Shown: positions 1 to 8,540 of the stretch, in pieces
How positions within the stretch are numbered: position 1 is the first letter of the stretch
Layout: each line of letters opens with the position of its first letter
Assembly (NCBI RefSeq): GCF_003382285.1
Contig: NZ_QTJR01000008.1
Coordinates: forward strand, 36,471-100,470
Length of the DNA stretch: 64,000 nt
Direction of reading: 5' to 3'
From: Lysobacter soli
GTDB lineage: Bacteria > Pseudomonadota > Gammaproteobacteria > Xanthomonadales > Xanthomonadaceae
The notes under the pieces: generated by a model
The model's database searches: none
Told to the model about the DNA's origin: nothing
The model's input: the letters and a program-made list of their open reading frames with translations, nothing else
Program-made: the position numbers and the translations under genes

Positions 1-1
1 G

Positions 2-100
2 CTGTATCGCGCCAAGCACGAGGGACGCGATCGCGTGGCGGTAGCGGCGGGACGCGTGGTCGAAGGGGCTGCGGTGCTGGAGCTGGATCGAATGGTGTGA
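2..100 (+). CDS. GGDEF (diguanylate cyclase) protein, C-terminal fragment
   Basis: The frame is open from the window edge and ends at the TGA at 98-100, so only the last 32 residues are seen. They begin LYRAKHEGRDRVA, the typical end of a GGDEF domain (ALYxAKxxGRNRV). GGDEF proteins make cyclic di-GMP from two GTP. A short Ala/Val-rich tail follows the domain. The signature GGDEF loop and any sensory or EAL domain lie outside the window, so activity and input cannot be judged. The family call is good; everything else is open. Confidence 0.7.
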   Translation: MYRAKHEGRDRVAVAAGRVVEGAAVLELDRMV

Positions 101-200
101 TGCGGGGCTTCATGACGCATTCGTCGTGATGCGTCGTGTGCGTTGCGTGGTGACGCGTTGATTACCATCGCCTTGTATTCAGCTGTCTCTGGTCTATTCA

Positions 201-300
201 CCGTCATCCCGGCGAAAGCCGGGACCCAGGCTCGCAGATTTCGGGCACTCCCATAGCGGTCAACGACCTCACCGTCATTCCAGCGAACGCTGGAATCCAT
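201..300 (+). repeat. BIME-like composite repeat (two palindromes)
   Basis: Palindrome A (201-230, GTCATCCCGGCGAAAGCCGG core) is followed by a spacer containing GGGCACTCC and by palindrome B (271-300, GTCATTCCAGCGAACGCTGG core). The same A-spacer-B order recurs at 33541-33640 and, inverted, at 15064-15168, 37598-37694 and 43396-43490. No coding sequence covers it. Function is unknown; transcript 3'-end protection or protein binding, as for enterobacterial REP/BIME elements, is possible. Confidence 0.8.
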
Positions 301-381
301 TCTGTTTGAGTGGTTGGCAGCTGTCGGAAGCAACTGCGCAGCGCTGCACCGGAATCGCAGTTCGCCGGTGGTGCTTCGTTA

Positions 382-419
382 CCCCTCACCCCAACCCCTC
401 TCCCGGTGGGAGAGGGGCT
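382..419 (+). repeat. GC-rich 38-bp palindromic dispersed repeat
   Basis: The core CCCCTCTCCCGGTGGGAGAG can form a hairpin of about eight base pairs and is flanked by CCCCTCACCCCAA. Near-identical copies are at 604-640, 4231-4267, 7425-7460, 7562-7621, 14948-14983, 21666-21699 and 43268-43303. It is noncoding. Because several copies sit directly after stop codons, it may act as an RNA 3'-end hairpin, but it has no U-tract. Confidence 0.8.
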
Positions 420-426
420 TCCAAGG

Positions 427-522
427 CGTCATCCCGGCGAAAACCGGGATCCATGCCCGTAGGCTGCGGGCACTCCATGGTCGTCAACAAAGTCACCGTC
501 ATCCAGCGACAGCTGGAATTCA
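427..522 (+). repeat. BIME-like composite repeat, second copy in this gap
   Basis: A GTCATCCCGGCGAAAACCGG palindrome at about 427-454 and a diverged ACCGTCATCCAGCGACAGCTGG palindrome at about 494-522 are joined by a spacer again containing GGGCACTCC. The spacing matches the copy at 201-300, so the pair behaves as one unit. Confidence 0.7.
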
Positions 523-603
523 TCTGCTTGCGTGTTTCGCAGCCATCGGAAGCAACCGCGCAGCGCTGTTCCGCAATCGCAATTCGCCCGTGACACTTCG
601 TTA

Positions 604-675
604 CCCCTCACCCCAACCCCTCTCCCGATGGGAGAGGGGCTTTACACCATCATTCCAGCGAATGCTGGATCCATT
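604..675 (+). repeat. 38-bp palindromic repeat followed by a single REP-like palindrome
   Basis: 604-640 is a second copy of the CCCCTCACCCCAACC...GGGAGAGGGGC element, with the loop changed to GAT. It is followed at about 645-675 by a lone B-type palindrome (CATTCCAGCGAATGCTGGAT). Together with the copies at 201-522, nearly the whole gap between the GGDEF fragment and the EF-hand gene is made of repeats. Confidence 0.7.
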
Positions 676-688
676 CTGCTTTACGCAC

Positions 689-1144
689 TTACGGAGAACT
701 CTTCGCCGATCGCATTTCCTTGTCGTGTCCGGCCTTCATCTCGGCTGCGGTCAGGTTGCCGTCGCCGTTGGTGTCCATCTTCGTGAACATCTGCGCCGAG
801 CCGGCGTCGTGTTCGGCGGCCGAAATCGCACCGTCACCGTCGGTGTCGAGCTTCTTGATCTTGTCGGCCGACGACATCTTCATCTTGTCGCCACTTTTCC
901 CGCCCATCTTCGCGGCGTGATGGGCGTCCATCTCGGCGGCGGTGACCTTGCCGTCGCTGTTGGCGTCCATCTGCGTGAACATCGTCTTCGCGCCTGCGGC
1001 GTGCTCGGCGGAGCTGACCATGCCGTCGCCGTCGGTGTCCATCAGCTTGGCCTTGTCGTCGCCGGCCATCACCGCGGCGGGTGCGAGCAGCAGTACGCCC
1101 AGCCACAGGCCCATGCGCATGTCGGATCGAGTACCTGTTTTCAT
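689..1144 (-). CDS. secreted EF-hand calcium-binding protein
   Basis: The 151-residue product starts with a Sec-type signal peptide (hydrophobic stretch about residues 11-25, likely cleaved after AVMA). Four canonical EF-hand loops follow at about residues 36-47 (DTDGDGMVSSAE), 60-71 (DANSDGKVTAAE), 100-111 (DTDGDGAISAAE) and 124-135 (DTNGDGNLTAAE), all with Asp at loop positions 1, 3 and 5 and Glu at 12. They form two pairs split by a Met/Lys-rich linker. It should bind calcium in the periplasm or outside the cell; role (buffer, sensor or partner of a secreted enzyme) is unknown. Met9 is an alternative start. It is transcribed alone, away from the aminopeptidase gene. Confidence 0.85.
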   Translation of the reverse strand: MKTGTRSDMRMGLWLGVLLLAPAAVMAGDDKAKLMDTDGDGMVSSAEHAAGAKTMFTQMDANSDGKVTAAEMDAHHAAKMGGKSGDKMKMSSADKIKKLDTDGDGAISAAEHDAGSAQMFTKMDTNGDGNLTAAEMKAGHDKEMRSAKSSP

Positions 1145-1576
1145 CGTGCCCTCCCAGGCGAGTTCGTCAGGTACGCGGCAGGGTGCGCGCGCATTCGTTC
1201 GACACGCGTCAAATCGGCGCGAAAATCCGCTGCCAGCGTTGGGCTAGGTGAATGCGGGCGGTGCCCGGTTTACGCCACGCAACTCTTTACCGCGTCCGGA
1301 AAACCGTGCGCTTGGCGCCGGACACATCGGCGGCGGAATGCGGCCGGCGTCGGGCCGTCCCGGTGGCACGGCTCTTGCGGTCTTCCTTCCATGGAGGCCG
1401 CCCCCGGGCACCTTGTCGCGGCGACGCAGTTCCTGCGTCTCCGGCCCGCCGGCGCGGCCTCCTTCTTCCACCTTTCGTGATCGGCGCCGCATCCGGGCGG
1501 CGCCACGCTGCCGGCAGGACGGGCACACTGCGCCTCTGGCACTGTGCCTCCATCCCGATCACGAGGTTGTCGAACG
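1145..1576. other. 432-bp gap without a convincing gene
   Basis: This divergent gap separates the EF-hand gene from the aminopeptidase gene. I see no ORF with a plausible ribosome site or recognisable product. The only clear signal is a consensus sigma-54 site at 1364-1378. Open frames that cross the gap are shadows of high GC. Confidence 0.5.
1364..1378 (+). promoter_or_regulatory. sigma-54 (RpoN) -24/-12 promoter
   Basis: TGGCACGGCTCTTGC matches the RpoN consensus TGGCACG-N4-TTGC at every defined position, with the GG and GC dinucleotides at the required spacing. It points toward the M1 aminopeptidase gene, whose ATG is about 200 bp downstream. No upstream activator site was identified. 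Confidence 0.6.
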
Positions 1577-4222
1577 ATGCGCCGAACCCTGGTAACCGCC
1601 GTCGCGCTGGCCCTTGCCGGCCTCAGCGCCGTTTCGACGGCGGCCCCCGCCGCTCCCGCCGCTCCGACCAGCCGCCCCGTCACGACGACGCAGCTGCCGC
1701 GCAACGTAGTGCCAACGCATTACGACGTGGCGATCACGCCCGACATCGCGAAGCTGACCCTCGCGGGCAAGGCGACGATCACGCTGCAGGTGCTCGAGCC
1801 CACGCCGAGCATCACGCTGAACGCGCTCGACATGGCCTTCGCTTCGGCCACGCTGACGCCGGCGAAGGGCAAGGCGCTCACGCCGAAGATCGCCGTCGAC
1901 AACGAGGCGCAGACAGCGACCTTCACCTTCGACAAGCCGCTCGCGCCGGGCCAGTACCGCCTGGCCTTGGATTACACCGGCAAGATCGGCACGCAGGCCA
2001 ACGGCCTGTTCGCCATCGACTACGACACGGCAGCAGGCAACAAGCGCGCGCTGTTCACGCAGTTCGAGAACTCCGACGCGCGCCGCATGATCCCGTCGTG
2101 GGACGAGCCCGCGCACAAGGCGACCTTCACGCTGCAAGCCACGGTGCCGACTGGCCTGATGGCGGTGAGCAACATGCCGGCGTCCTCCGCGAAGGATCTC
2201 GGCAACGGCACCACGCGCGTGGACTTCGCGCCCTCGCCGAAGATGTCGACGTACCTGCTGTTCCTGTCGGTCGGCGATTTCGAACGCGCGACCACGCAGG
2301 CCGACGGCGTGGAAATCGGCGTCGTCACGCAGCGCGGCGCGATCGACCAGGCGCGCTTCGCGCTGGATTCCTCGGCCGACGTCCTGCGCGAATACAACGA
2401 CTACTTCGGCACGCCGTATCCGTTGCCCAAGCTGGACAACGTGGCATCGCCGGGCGCGAGCCAGTTCTTCAGCGCGATGGAAAACTGGGGCGCGATCTTC
2501 ACCTTCGAGCACACGCTGCTGCTGGATCCGAGCATTTCCACGCAGTCGGACAAGCAGCGCGTATTCGCCGTCGCCGCGCACGAGATCGCGCACCAGTGGT
2601 TCGGCGATCTGGTGACGATGAGCTGGTGGGACGACCTGTGGCTCAACGAAGGCTTCGCGACGTGGATGGCGTCGCGCACCACGCAGAAGCTGCATCCGGA
2701 ATGGAACACGCAACTGGAAGCGATCGGCTCGCGCGAGTCGGCGATGACGCTGGACTCGGTCGAATCCACGCATCCGGTCGTGCAGCACGTGGAAACGGTC
2801 GAGCAGGCGAGCCAGGCGTTCGATTCGATCACCTACCAGAAGGGCAGCGCGGTGATCCGCATGCTCGAAGGCTATGTCGGCGGCGATGCGTGGCGCACGG
2901 GCGTGCGCAGCTACATGAAGGCGCACGCGTACGGAAACACGGTGTCGGACGACCTGTGGCGCGAGATCCAGTCCGCCGCCGGCAAGCCGGTCCTCGACAT
3001 CGCGCACGATTTCACGCTGCAGCCGGGCATCCCGATGTTGCGCGTCGCCGCGGGCAAGTGCACCGATGGCAAGACGACGCTGACGCTCACGCAGGACGAG
3101 TTCACGCGCGACCGCCCCGGCAAGACGCCGCTGCGCTGGCGCGTGCCGGTGATCGCGCAGGCCGGCGGTGAACCGGCCCGCACGGTGGTCGAAGGCGGAC
3201 AGGGCACGCTCGACGTGCCTGGCTGCGGTCCCGTCGTCGTCAACGCGGGCCAGAGCGGCTATTACCGCACGCTGTACGCGCCCGCGCAGTTCGCGGGCCT
3301 TCGTTCGAACTTCGCCAAGCTCGATGCGATCGACCAGCTCGGCGTGATGAACGACGTCTGGGCGCTCGGCATGGCGGGGCTGCAATCCTCGTCGGATTAC
3401 CTCGATCTCGTGAAGGCGACGCCGCGCGATGCGGACCCGCAGATCTGGGGCGACATCGCGGGTTCGCTGCAAAGCCTGGACGCGTACTACCGCGGTGACG
3501 CACAACGCCAGGCGAAGTTCCGCGCGTTCGCCATCGCGCAGCTGTCGCCGGTGTTCGCCCGCGTGGGCTGGGACGCGAAGCCGGGCGAAGCCGATCCGGT
3601 GAAGGTGCTGCGCACGGACCTGATCGAAGCGCTCGGCGCACTGGGCGATCGCGACGTGATCGGGGAGTCGCGTCGTCGCTACGCGGCGCAGGATTCCGGT
3701 GCATTGCCGGGCGAACTTCGCCGCAGCGTGCTCGGCGTCGTGGCGCGGCACGCCGATGCCGCCACGTGGGATCGCCTGCACGCCGCCGCGAAGTCGGAGA
3801 AGACGCCGCTGGTGAAGGACGATCTGTACATGCTGCTGTCGTCCGCGCAGGACGCCGCGCTTGCGCAACGCGCGCTGGAACTCGCGCTCACCGACGAGCC
3901 CGGTGCGACCAACAGCGCCGGCATGATCCGCACTGTCGCCGGCCTGCATCCGGACCTCGCGTTCGATTTCGCCGTGGCGCATCGCGAGCAGGTGGACGCG
4001 AAGGTCGATTCGACGTCGCGCTCGCGCTACTACCCGCGCCTTGCGAACAACTCGCTGGATCCGGCGATGGTCGGCAAGTTGAAGGCGTACGCCGATAAGT
4101 ACGTCGCGACGGGCTCGCGCCGCGCGACGGAGAACGCGATGGCGAACATCACCTATCGCGTCGGCGTTCGGAAGGAACGCCTGCCGGCGATCGATGCGTG
4201 GTTGGCGAAGCATAAGGGCTGA
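1577..4222 (+). CDS. M1 family zinc aminopeptidase, exported
   Basis: An 881-residue gluzincin that removes N-terminal residues from peptides. A signal peptide (MRRTLVTAVALALAGLSAVS, then an Ala/Pro-rich stretch) implies export, unlike cytoplasmic PepN. The GAMEN-type exopeptidase motif appears as SAMENW near residue 300. The zinc site is HEIAH at 335-339 with the third ligand Glu358 in LNEGF. An ERAP1-like C-terminal half follows. I chose the ATG at 1577 because the signal peptide begins there; an in-frame ATG at 1544 would put charged residues ahead of it. The gene stands alone and ends just before a palindromic repeat. A sigma-54 site lies upstream, which is unusual for this family. Confidence 0.92.
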   Translation: MRRTLVTAVALALAGLSAVSTAAPAAPAAPTSRPVTTTQLPRNVVPTHYDVAITPDIAKLTLAGKATITLQVLEPTPSITLNALDMAFASATLTPAKGKALTPKIAVDNEAQTATFTFDKPLAPGQYRLALDYTGKIGTQANGLFAIDYDTAAGNKRALFTQFENSDARRMIPSWDEPAHKATFTLQATVPTGLMAVSNMPASSAKDLGNGTTRVDFAPSPKMSTYLLFLSVGDFERATTQADGVEIGVVTQRGAIDQARFALDSSADVLREYNDYFGTPYPLPKLDNVASPGASQFFSAMENWGAIFTFEHTLLLDPSISTQSDKQRVFAVAAHEIAHQWFGDLVTMSWWDDLWLNEGFATWMASRTTQKLHPEWNTQLEAIGSRESAMTLDSVESTHPVVQHVETVEQASQAFDSITYQKGSAVIRMLEGYVGGDAWRTGVRSYMKAHAYGNTVSDDLWREIQSAAGKPVLDIAHDFTLQPGIPMLRVAAGKCTDGKTTLTLTQDEFTRDRPGKTPLRWRVPVIAQAGGEPARTVVEGGQGTLDVPGCGPVVVNAGQSGYYRTLYAPAQFAGLRSNFAKLDAIDQLGVMNDVWALGMAGLQSSSDYLDLVKATPRDADPQIWGDIAGSLQSLDAYYRGDAQRQAKFRAFAIAQLSPVFARVGWDAKPGEADPVKVLRTDLIEALGALGDRDVIGESRRRYAAQDSGALPGELRRSVLGVVARHADAATWDRLHAAAKSEKTPLVKDDLYMLLSSAQDAALAQRALELALTDEPGATNSAGMIRTVAGLHPDLAFDFAVAHREQVDAKVDSTSRSRYYPRLANNSLDPAMVGKLKAYADKYVATGSRRATENAMANITYRVGVRKERLPAIDAWLAKHKG

Positions 4223-4230
4223 CCGCTTCT

Positions 4231-4267
4231 GCCCCTCTCCCATCGGGAGAGGGGTTGGGGTGAGGGG
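4231..4267 (-). repeat. 38-bp palindromic repeat, 8 bp after a stop codon
   Basis: An inverted copy of the CCCCTCACCCCAACC...GAGAGGGGC element. It begins eight bases after the aminopeptidase stop codon, so the hairpin would lie at the 3' end of that mRNA. A degenerate REP-like half (CCGGCCTACGCCGGGATGACG) follows at about 4310-4331. Confidence 0.75.
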
Positions 4268-4372
4268 CAACGAAGCGATTGTGATGAAGGGCCGCCGCGG
4301 TTCAGTGCCCGGCCTACGCCGGGATGACGGCGCAAGAGAGACGTCGGGACTGCACTCGACCCTCAAAGACGC

Positions 4373-4732
4373 TCAATGCGGCCGGGCCCGCTCCACCATC
4401 GACTCCACCGCTTCGATGATCCGCTCGGACGTGTACGGCTTGCGCACCAGTTCGCAATCGCGGAAGTCCCGCGGGATCGTGTCCTTCGAGTACGCCGAAG
4501 CGAACGCAAACGGCACGCCGGATTCGCGAAGGCGGTTCGCGAGCGGATACACCGCTTCGCCCTGCAGGTTGATGTCGAGCAGCGCGACGTCCACGTGTTC
4601 GTGGTCGGCGATATCGAGTGCATCGGACAGCCGCGCGGCGCCGAGGACGTGGTAGCCCGCGTCGGTGAGCAGGTCTTCCAGCGCCATCGCCAGGTACGCT
4701 TCGTCTTCGACCATCAGCACGTTGGGTTTCAT
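4373..4732 (-). CDS. single-domain response regulator (receiver only)
   Basis: A 119-residue stand-alone receiver: acidic pair near residues 9-11 (MVEDEA), phospho-acceptor Asp53 (LLDINL), a Ser/Thr-type switch region (FASAYS) and the conserved Lys in LVRKPYT. There is no output domain, so it probably acts by phosphorelay or by binding a target. It lies 111 bp downstream of a hybrid kinase on the same strand and is the likely partner of that kinase, possibly as a phosphate acceptor or sink. The start at 4732 gives the normal N-terminus (MKPNVLMVED); upstream in-frame ATGs at 4747 and 4774 are possible. Confidence 0.88.
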   Translation of the reverse strand: MKPNVLMVEDEAYLAMALEDLLTDAGYHVLGAARLSDALDIADHEHVDVALLDINLQGEAVYPLANRLRESGVPFAFASAYSKDTIPRDFRDCELVRKPYTSERIIEAVESMVERARPH

Positions 4733-4843
4733 GAACACGCCCGTCATCGCATGCCAGCGCGCATGGTGCGGCATCGGTTCGTAACGGGAGTGTCATGATT
4801 CCGTGTCGCCGCAACCTCCGCCGGCACACGGTTCAGCGCGAAC

Positions 4844-7318
4844 TCACGCGATCGCGTCGCGCGCGCCCCGTTCAACCAGAACATCGTCGACGATCCGCGA
4901 CAGCTGGCCATGGTCGATCGGCTTGCGCAGCACGGTCCGCAGCATGTTCGCCGGCAGCGACGGCTCGCGGATGCGATCGGCCAGCCCCGTGTACAGCAGC
5001 ACCGGGAGATGCGGCGCGATCGGCTCCAGCGCCTGTGCGAGCTGGATGCCGGTCATGGTCGGCATCGCGTGATCGGTGATCACCAGGCGGTACTGCGCTG
5101 GCGACTCGCGAACGCGCGCCAACGCCAGTTCCGGCGTCGAGACGAAATGCGCTTCCAGGCCCCAGTTCGACAGCAGTTCGCACATGAACTCGCCGACGCT
5201 GTGCTCGTCGTCCACAACCAGCACGCGCCCTTCGCGACGCGCGACGCCGAGGCGATCGGAACGGCGTCGTGACGGCGTCGTCCGCGCCGCATCCGCACAC
5301 GCGGGCAACAGCACACGGAACGACGTGCCGCGTCCGGGTTCCGTATCGACGAGCAGGTGCCCGCCGTGTTCATGGACGATGCCGTGCACCGTCGCCAGGC
5401 CCATGCCGGCACCTTTTCCCGGTGGTTTCGTCGAGAAGAACGGATCGAACATGCGCTCCAGCACAGCGGCCTCGATGCCCGGCCCGGTATCGCCGACACT
5501 CAGTTCGACGAACTCGCCGTCCACCGGCTGCCGGCACGCGGCGCACTGCATCGCCTCCACGCGCGCGTCGCGAAGCGCGAGTCGGAGCCGACCTTCGCCC
5601 TGCATCGCATCGCACGCGTTCACGCAGAGGTTCAGCAACACCTGCCCGAGCTGCACCGGGTCGAACTGCACGGCGCATGCGCCCGATTGAACGTCCTGTT
5701 CGACCTCGATGCCTTGGGCCAAGGTCGGGCTGAGCACCGCTAGGTTCTGCTCGATGCAGGTCGCGACGTCGATCGCCTGCGCCTGTCCCTTCTGCCCGCG
5801 GCTGAACATCAGCATCTGCTGGATGAGGTCGCGCGCGCGCTCGCAGGATTGCAGAGCCTGGTCGAGATAGCCGGACAGTCGCGCGTCCTCGCCGTTGTCG
5901 CTGCGCTCGTGCGCCAGCGCAACGTAGCCCATGATGCTGGCGAGCAGGTTGTTGAAATCGTGCGCGATGCCGCCGGTCAGGTGGCCCAGCGCTTCCATCT
6001 TCTTCGCCTGCAGCAACTGCGCTTCCAGTCGCCGGCGGCGCTGCTCGGCCTCGGTGCGCTCGGTGATGTCCCGCAGATAGCCGATGAACACCTTTCCGGA
6101 GGGACTGTCGTCCACGCCCACGGCGAGCTCGGCGGGAAATTCCGCGCCATTGGCCCGCATCGCCGTGACCTCGAGGCGCTTCTTCAGGACCGGGCCGGGG
6201 CCGCCTTCTAGGTACAGCTTCAGGCCGAACTGATGACGCTCGCGGAAGCGTTCGGGAATGATGGTGTCGGCGAGCGAGCGGCCGAGCGCGTCCTTCTCGC
6301 GGATGCCGAAACAGGCTTCCGCCGCGGGATTGAACTTCACGATCATGCCGCGCTCGTCCATCGCGATGATGCAGTCCAGCGCCGCATTCACCGTCGCGCG
6401 CAGGTGCTCGGCATTGCGCTGCGCGACGTCCTCGGCGCGCTGGCGTTCGATCTCCGCCGCCGCGCGCACGGCGAAGATCTTCATCACCGATTCGATGAAC
6501 TCCGGCTGCTCCAGCGGGCGTCGCGAGACGATGGAGATGATGCCTAGCGGACGTCCCTGCGCATCGCTGAGCGGATAGCCGGCATAGCTCTCCGCGCCCA
6601 TCTCGATGAAGTCGTCGTCCAGCGGGAATAGCGAGCCGAGCCCGGCCGGATACATGCGGAAGCCGTGTCCCACCACGGTGTCGCAGGCGGTGTTCGCGAT
6701 GGGGTAATCGTAGTTCTCGCGCGGCTTGTCGTCGGCGACGAAGGCGAGGATGCGCATCATCGTCGGTTCGTCCTCGCGGATCTGCGCGATGAACGCGACG
6801 TCGACGTCGAGGATCGCCGAGAGGTAACGCGACAGTTCCACGAACAGGTCGCGGCCGTACGCGCCCGACACCGCGAGCGCCGAACTGGTGAGCGCGGTTT
6901 CCACCTGCTTGCGCCGCGTGATGTCGGTGGCGATGCCGCACACCGCGTACGGCACCTGGTCGATGTCGAGCAACGGGAACTTCGCCGACAGGAACGTGCG
7001 GTGTTCGCCGGCGAACACGCCGCTTTCCTCGAACTCCATCGCGCGCGCTTCGAGCAGCACGAGCATGTCGTTGCGGCGCAGCGCCGCGGCCATTTCGGGC
7101 GGAAAGATGTCGCGGTCGTTGTGGCCGAGCAGCGCGTCGGCATTGCGGCCGGTCAGGCGTTCGAACTCGTGATTGACGAACAGGTAGCGGCCCGCGCGAT
7201 CCTTCGCGAACACGGCCGCGGAAGTGTTGTCGAGCACCTGCTGCAACCGCAGCTCGCTTTCGCGAAGCGCGCGTTCGCGTTCGTCGAGCTGCACCGGCGT
7301 GGGGGCGCCGTCGTTCAT
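4844..7318 (-). CDS. hybrid sensor histidine kinase (PAS-GAF-PAS-HK-REC)
   Basis: An 824-residue kinase with no membrane segment, so it senses a cytoplasmic or diffusible cue. Order: PAS with PAC (about 25-140), GAF-like domain (about 150-295), second PAS with PAC (about 300-425), an H-box with His453 (GGIAHDFNN), an ATPase domain with an N-box ([11 protein letters not shown]) and G boxes ([18 protein letters not shown]), and a C-terminal receiver from about residue 695 (VLVVDDE...LVITDHAMP...VLRKP). The HDFNN H-box places it in the HisKA group common in complex cytoplasmic hybrid kinases. It precedes the single-domain receiver at 4373, which may take its phosphate. The ligand cannot be predicted. 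Confidence 0.9.
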   Translation of the reverse strand: MNDGAPTPVQLDERERALRESELRLQQVLDNTSAAVFAKDRAGRYLFVNHEFERLTGRNADALLGHNDRDIFPPEMAAALRRNDMLVLLEARAMEFEESGVFAGEHRTFLSAKFPLLDIDQVPYAVCGIATDITRRKQVETALTSSALAVSGAYGRDLFVELSRYLSAILDVDVAFIAQIREDEPTMMRILAFVADDKPRENYDYPIANTACDTVVGHGFRMYPAGLGSLFPLDDDFIEMGAESYAGYPLSDAQGRPLGIISIVSRRPLEQPEFIESVMKIFAVRAAAEIERQRAEDVAQRNAEHLRATVNAALDCIIAMDERGMIVKFNPAAEACFGIREKDALGRSLADTIIPERFRERHQFGLKLYLEGGPGPVLKKRLEVTAMRANGAEFPAELAVGVDDSPSGKVFIGYLRDITERTEAEQRRRRLEAQLLQAKKMEALGHLTGGIAHDFNNLLASIMGYVALAHERSDNGEDARLSGYLDQALQSCERARDLIQQMLMFSRGQKGQAQAIDVATCIEQNLAVLSPTLAQGIEVEQDVQSGACAVQFDPVQLGQVLLNLCVNACDAMQGEGRLRLALRDARVEAMQCAACRQPVDGEFVELSVGDTGPGIEAAVLERMFDPFFSTKPPGKGAGMGLATVHGIVHEHGGHLLVDTEPGRGTSFRVLLPACADAARTTPSRRRSDRLGVARREGRVLVVDDEHSVGEFMCELLSNWGLEAHFVSTPELALARVRESPAQYRLVITDHAMPTMTGIQLAQALEPIAPHLPVLLYTGLADRIREPSLPANMLRTVLRKPIDHGQLSRIVDDVLVERGARDAIA

Positions 7319-7424
7319 GGCCAGGCCCGTGGTGTGCGTGGTGCGAGTATAGGAGCGGGGTTCGGGCTGCGGAGGCGGTGTTACAGGGTTGAAACAAAAA
7401 GGTGTTCGCCGCGCCCTGCTCTAA

Positions 7425-7460
7425 GCCCCTCTCCCTCCGGGAGAGGGGTTGGGGTGAGGG
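7425..7460 (-). repeat. GC-rich palindromic dispersed repeat
   Basis: An inverted copy of the repeat also found at 382-419, with loop CTCCGG. It sits in the 335-bp gap between the hybrid kinase gene and the OmpR-type regulator gene; the rest of that gap carries no gene I can support. Confidence 0.7.
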
Positions 7461-7561
7461 TCGGCGGAGTGATTACGGGGCAGGTTGTCGTGGTCTGCTT
7501 TGTGTTGAAAGCAAGAATCTAGCCTTGCGCCGCATCGTCGTTCGAGCGATACGGCTTCGTT

Positions 7562-7621
7562 GCCCCTCACCCCAACCCCTCTCAGCTCTGCACTCCCTTC
7601 GGTCGCCGATGGGAGAGGGGC
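7562..7621 (+). repeat. expanded copy of the GC-rich palindromic repeat
   Basis: This copy has the usual arms (CCCCTCACCCCAACCCCTCT and GATGGGAGAGGGGCT), but about 23 extra bases (AGCTCTGCACTCCCTTCGGT then CGCC) separate them, so the hairpin loop is larger. It is the only such variant in the window and may show how the family diversifies. Confidence 0.65.
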
Positions 7622-7653
7622 TCAACCCAGCGGGATAGGAGTGGGGTAGGGAG

Positions 7654-8367
7654 CTACGGCACGAACATATAGCCGACGCCACGCACCGTCCGTATCGCCC
7701 GCGGGTTGTCCGGATCTACTTCCACCTTCCGCCGCAGACGCGCGATTCGGATGTCGATGGAGCGATCGAACGGCTCCCACTCGCGGTTCTTCGTCAGCGT
7801 GAGGATCGCATCGCGCGACAGCGCCTTGCCCGCGTGCTCGTGCAGCACGCGCAGCAGGTCGAATTCCATGTGCGTGACCATCACCTCGCTGCCGTCGCTG
7901 TCGTACAGCTGGTGCGAGTCGAGATCGAGCGTGCAGCGCCCGAACGGCACGCGCCGCGCGTTTTGAGGCGCCGATGCAGCGGTGGCATCGGGACGCGCCT
8001 GGATGCGGCGAAGCACGCTCTTCACGCGGGCCAGCAGTTCGCGCGGGTCGAAGGGTTTGGCGACGTAATCATCGGCGCCGATCTCCAGCCCCACGATCCG
8101 ATCGATCACGTCGCCCGAGCCGGTGACCATGATGATGCCCACGTCGTAGCGTTCGCGAAGAAAGCGCGCCAGCGTCAGGCCGTCCTCGCCGGGCAGGCGG
8201 ATGTCGAGCAGCACGAGGTCCGGCGCCTCGCGTTCGAGTTCGCGTCGCATGCCGGCGCCGTCGCCCGCCTGCAACGCGCGGAAACCGTGGGTCGCGAGTG
8301 CTTCCAGCAGCATCTCGCGCGTGGGCTGGTCGTCGTCGACCACCAGGACACAGGGCGTGTGGGCCAT
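7654..8367 (-). CDS. OmpR/PhoB-family response regulator (orphan)
   Basis: A 237-residue two-domain regulator: receiver with an acidic triad (VVDDDQ), phospho-acceptor Asp55 (LLDIRLPG) and Lys in VAKPFDP; then a winged-helix domain (about 140-237) ending with the family signature IRTVRGVGYMFVP. It binds DNA as a dimer when phosphorylated. The start at 8367 (MAHTPCVLVV) fits receiver length; a 13-residue longer form is possible. No kinase gene is adjacent on the same strand. It is divergent from the methyltransferase/diiron cluster, and a direct GTTACC/GTTACA repeat lies between them, so it may control both itself and that cluster. Confidence 0.9.
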   Translation of the reverse strand: MAHTPCVLVVDDDQPTREMLLEALATHGFRALQAGDGAGMRRELEREAPDLVLLDIRLPGEDGLTLARFLRERYDVGIIMVTGSGDVIDRIVGLEIGADDYVAKPFDPRELLARVKSVLRRIQARPDATAASAPQNARRVPFGRCTLDLDSHQLYDSDGSEVMVTHMEFDLLRVLHEHAGKALSRDAILTLTKNREWEPFDRSIDIRIARLRRKVEVDPDNPRAIRTVRGVGYMFVP

Positions 8368-8438
8368 CGCGTTACCTGCCGTCGCCAAGGGGATTCGGGC
8401 GGGCATCCTGCCGCATTGCGGGCGCAGTATCCGCCCCT

Positions 8439-8454
8439 GTTACCAACGGTTACA
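8439..8454. promoter_or_regulatory. candidate direct-repeat operator between OmpR-type regulator and methyltransferase cluster
   Basis: GTTACC at 8439-8444 and GTTACA at 8449-8454 form a direct repeat with a 10-bp period, and a further GTTACC lies near 8481. OmpR-family regulators bind direct repeats of about 10-11 bp, and this one lies 72 bp upstream of the divergent regulator gene. This is inference from position and spacing only. Confidence 0.35.
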
Positions 8455-8540
8455 AATCCATCGACACGGGACATCGGACCGTTACCGGCCGTCCGTAGAT
8501 TGGCCCCATGCCGGAAACGCGCCGGCGAAGAGAGGCCGAA

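Noticed and set aside
1559..4366. 935-residue open frame antisense to the aminopeptidase gene
   Set aside because: It mirrors a clear M1 gene, is Arg/Ala-rich without domains, and is typical of antisense frames in high-GC DNA.
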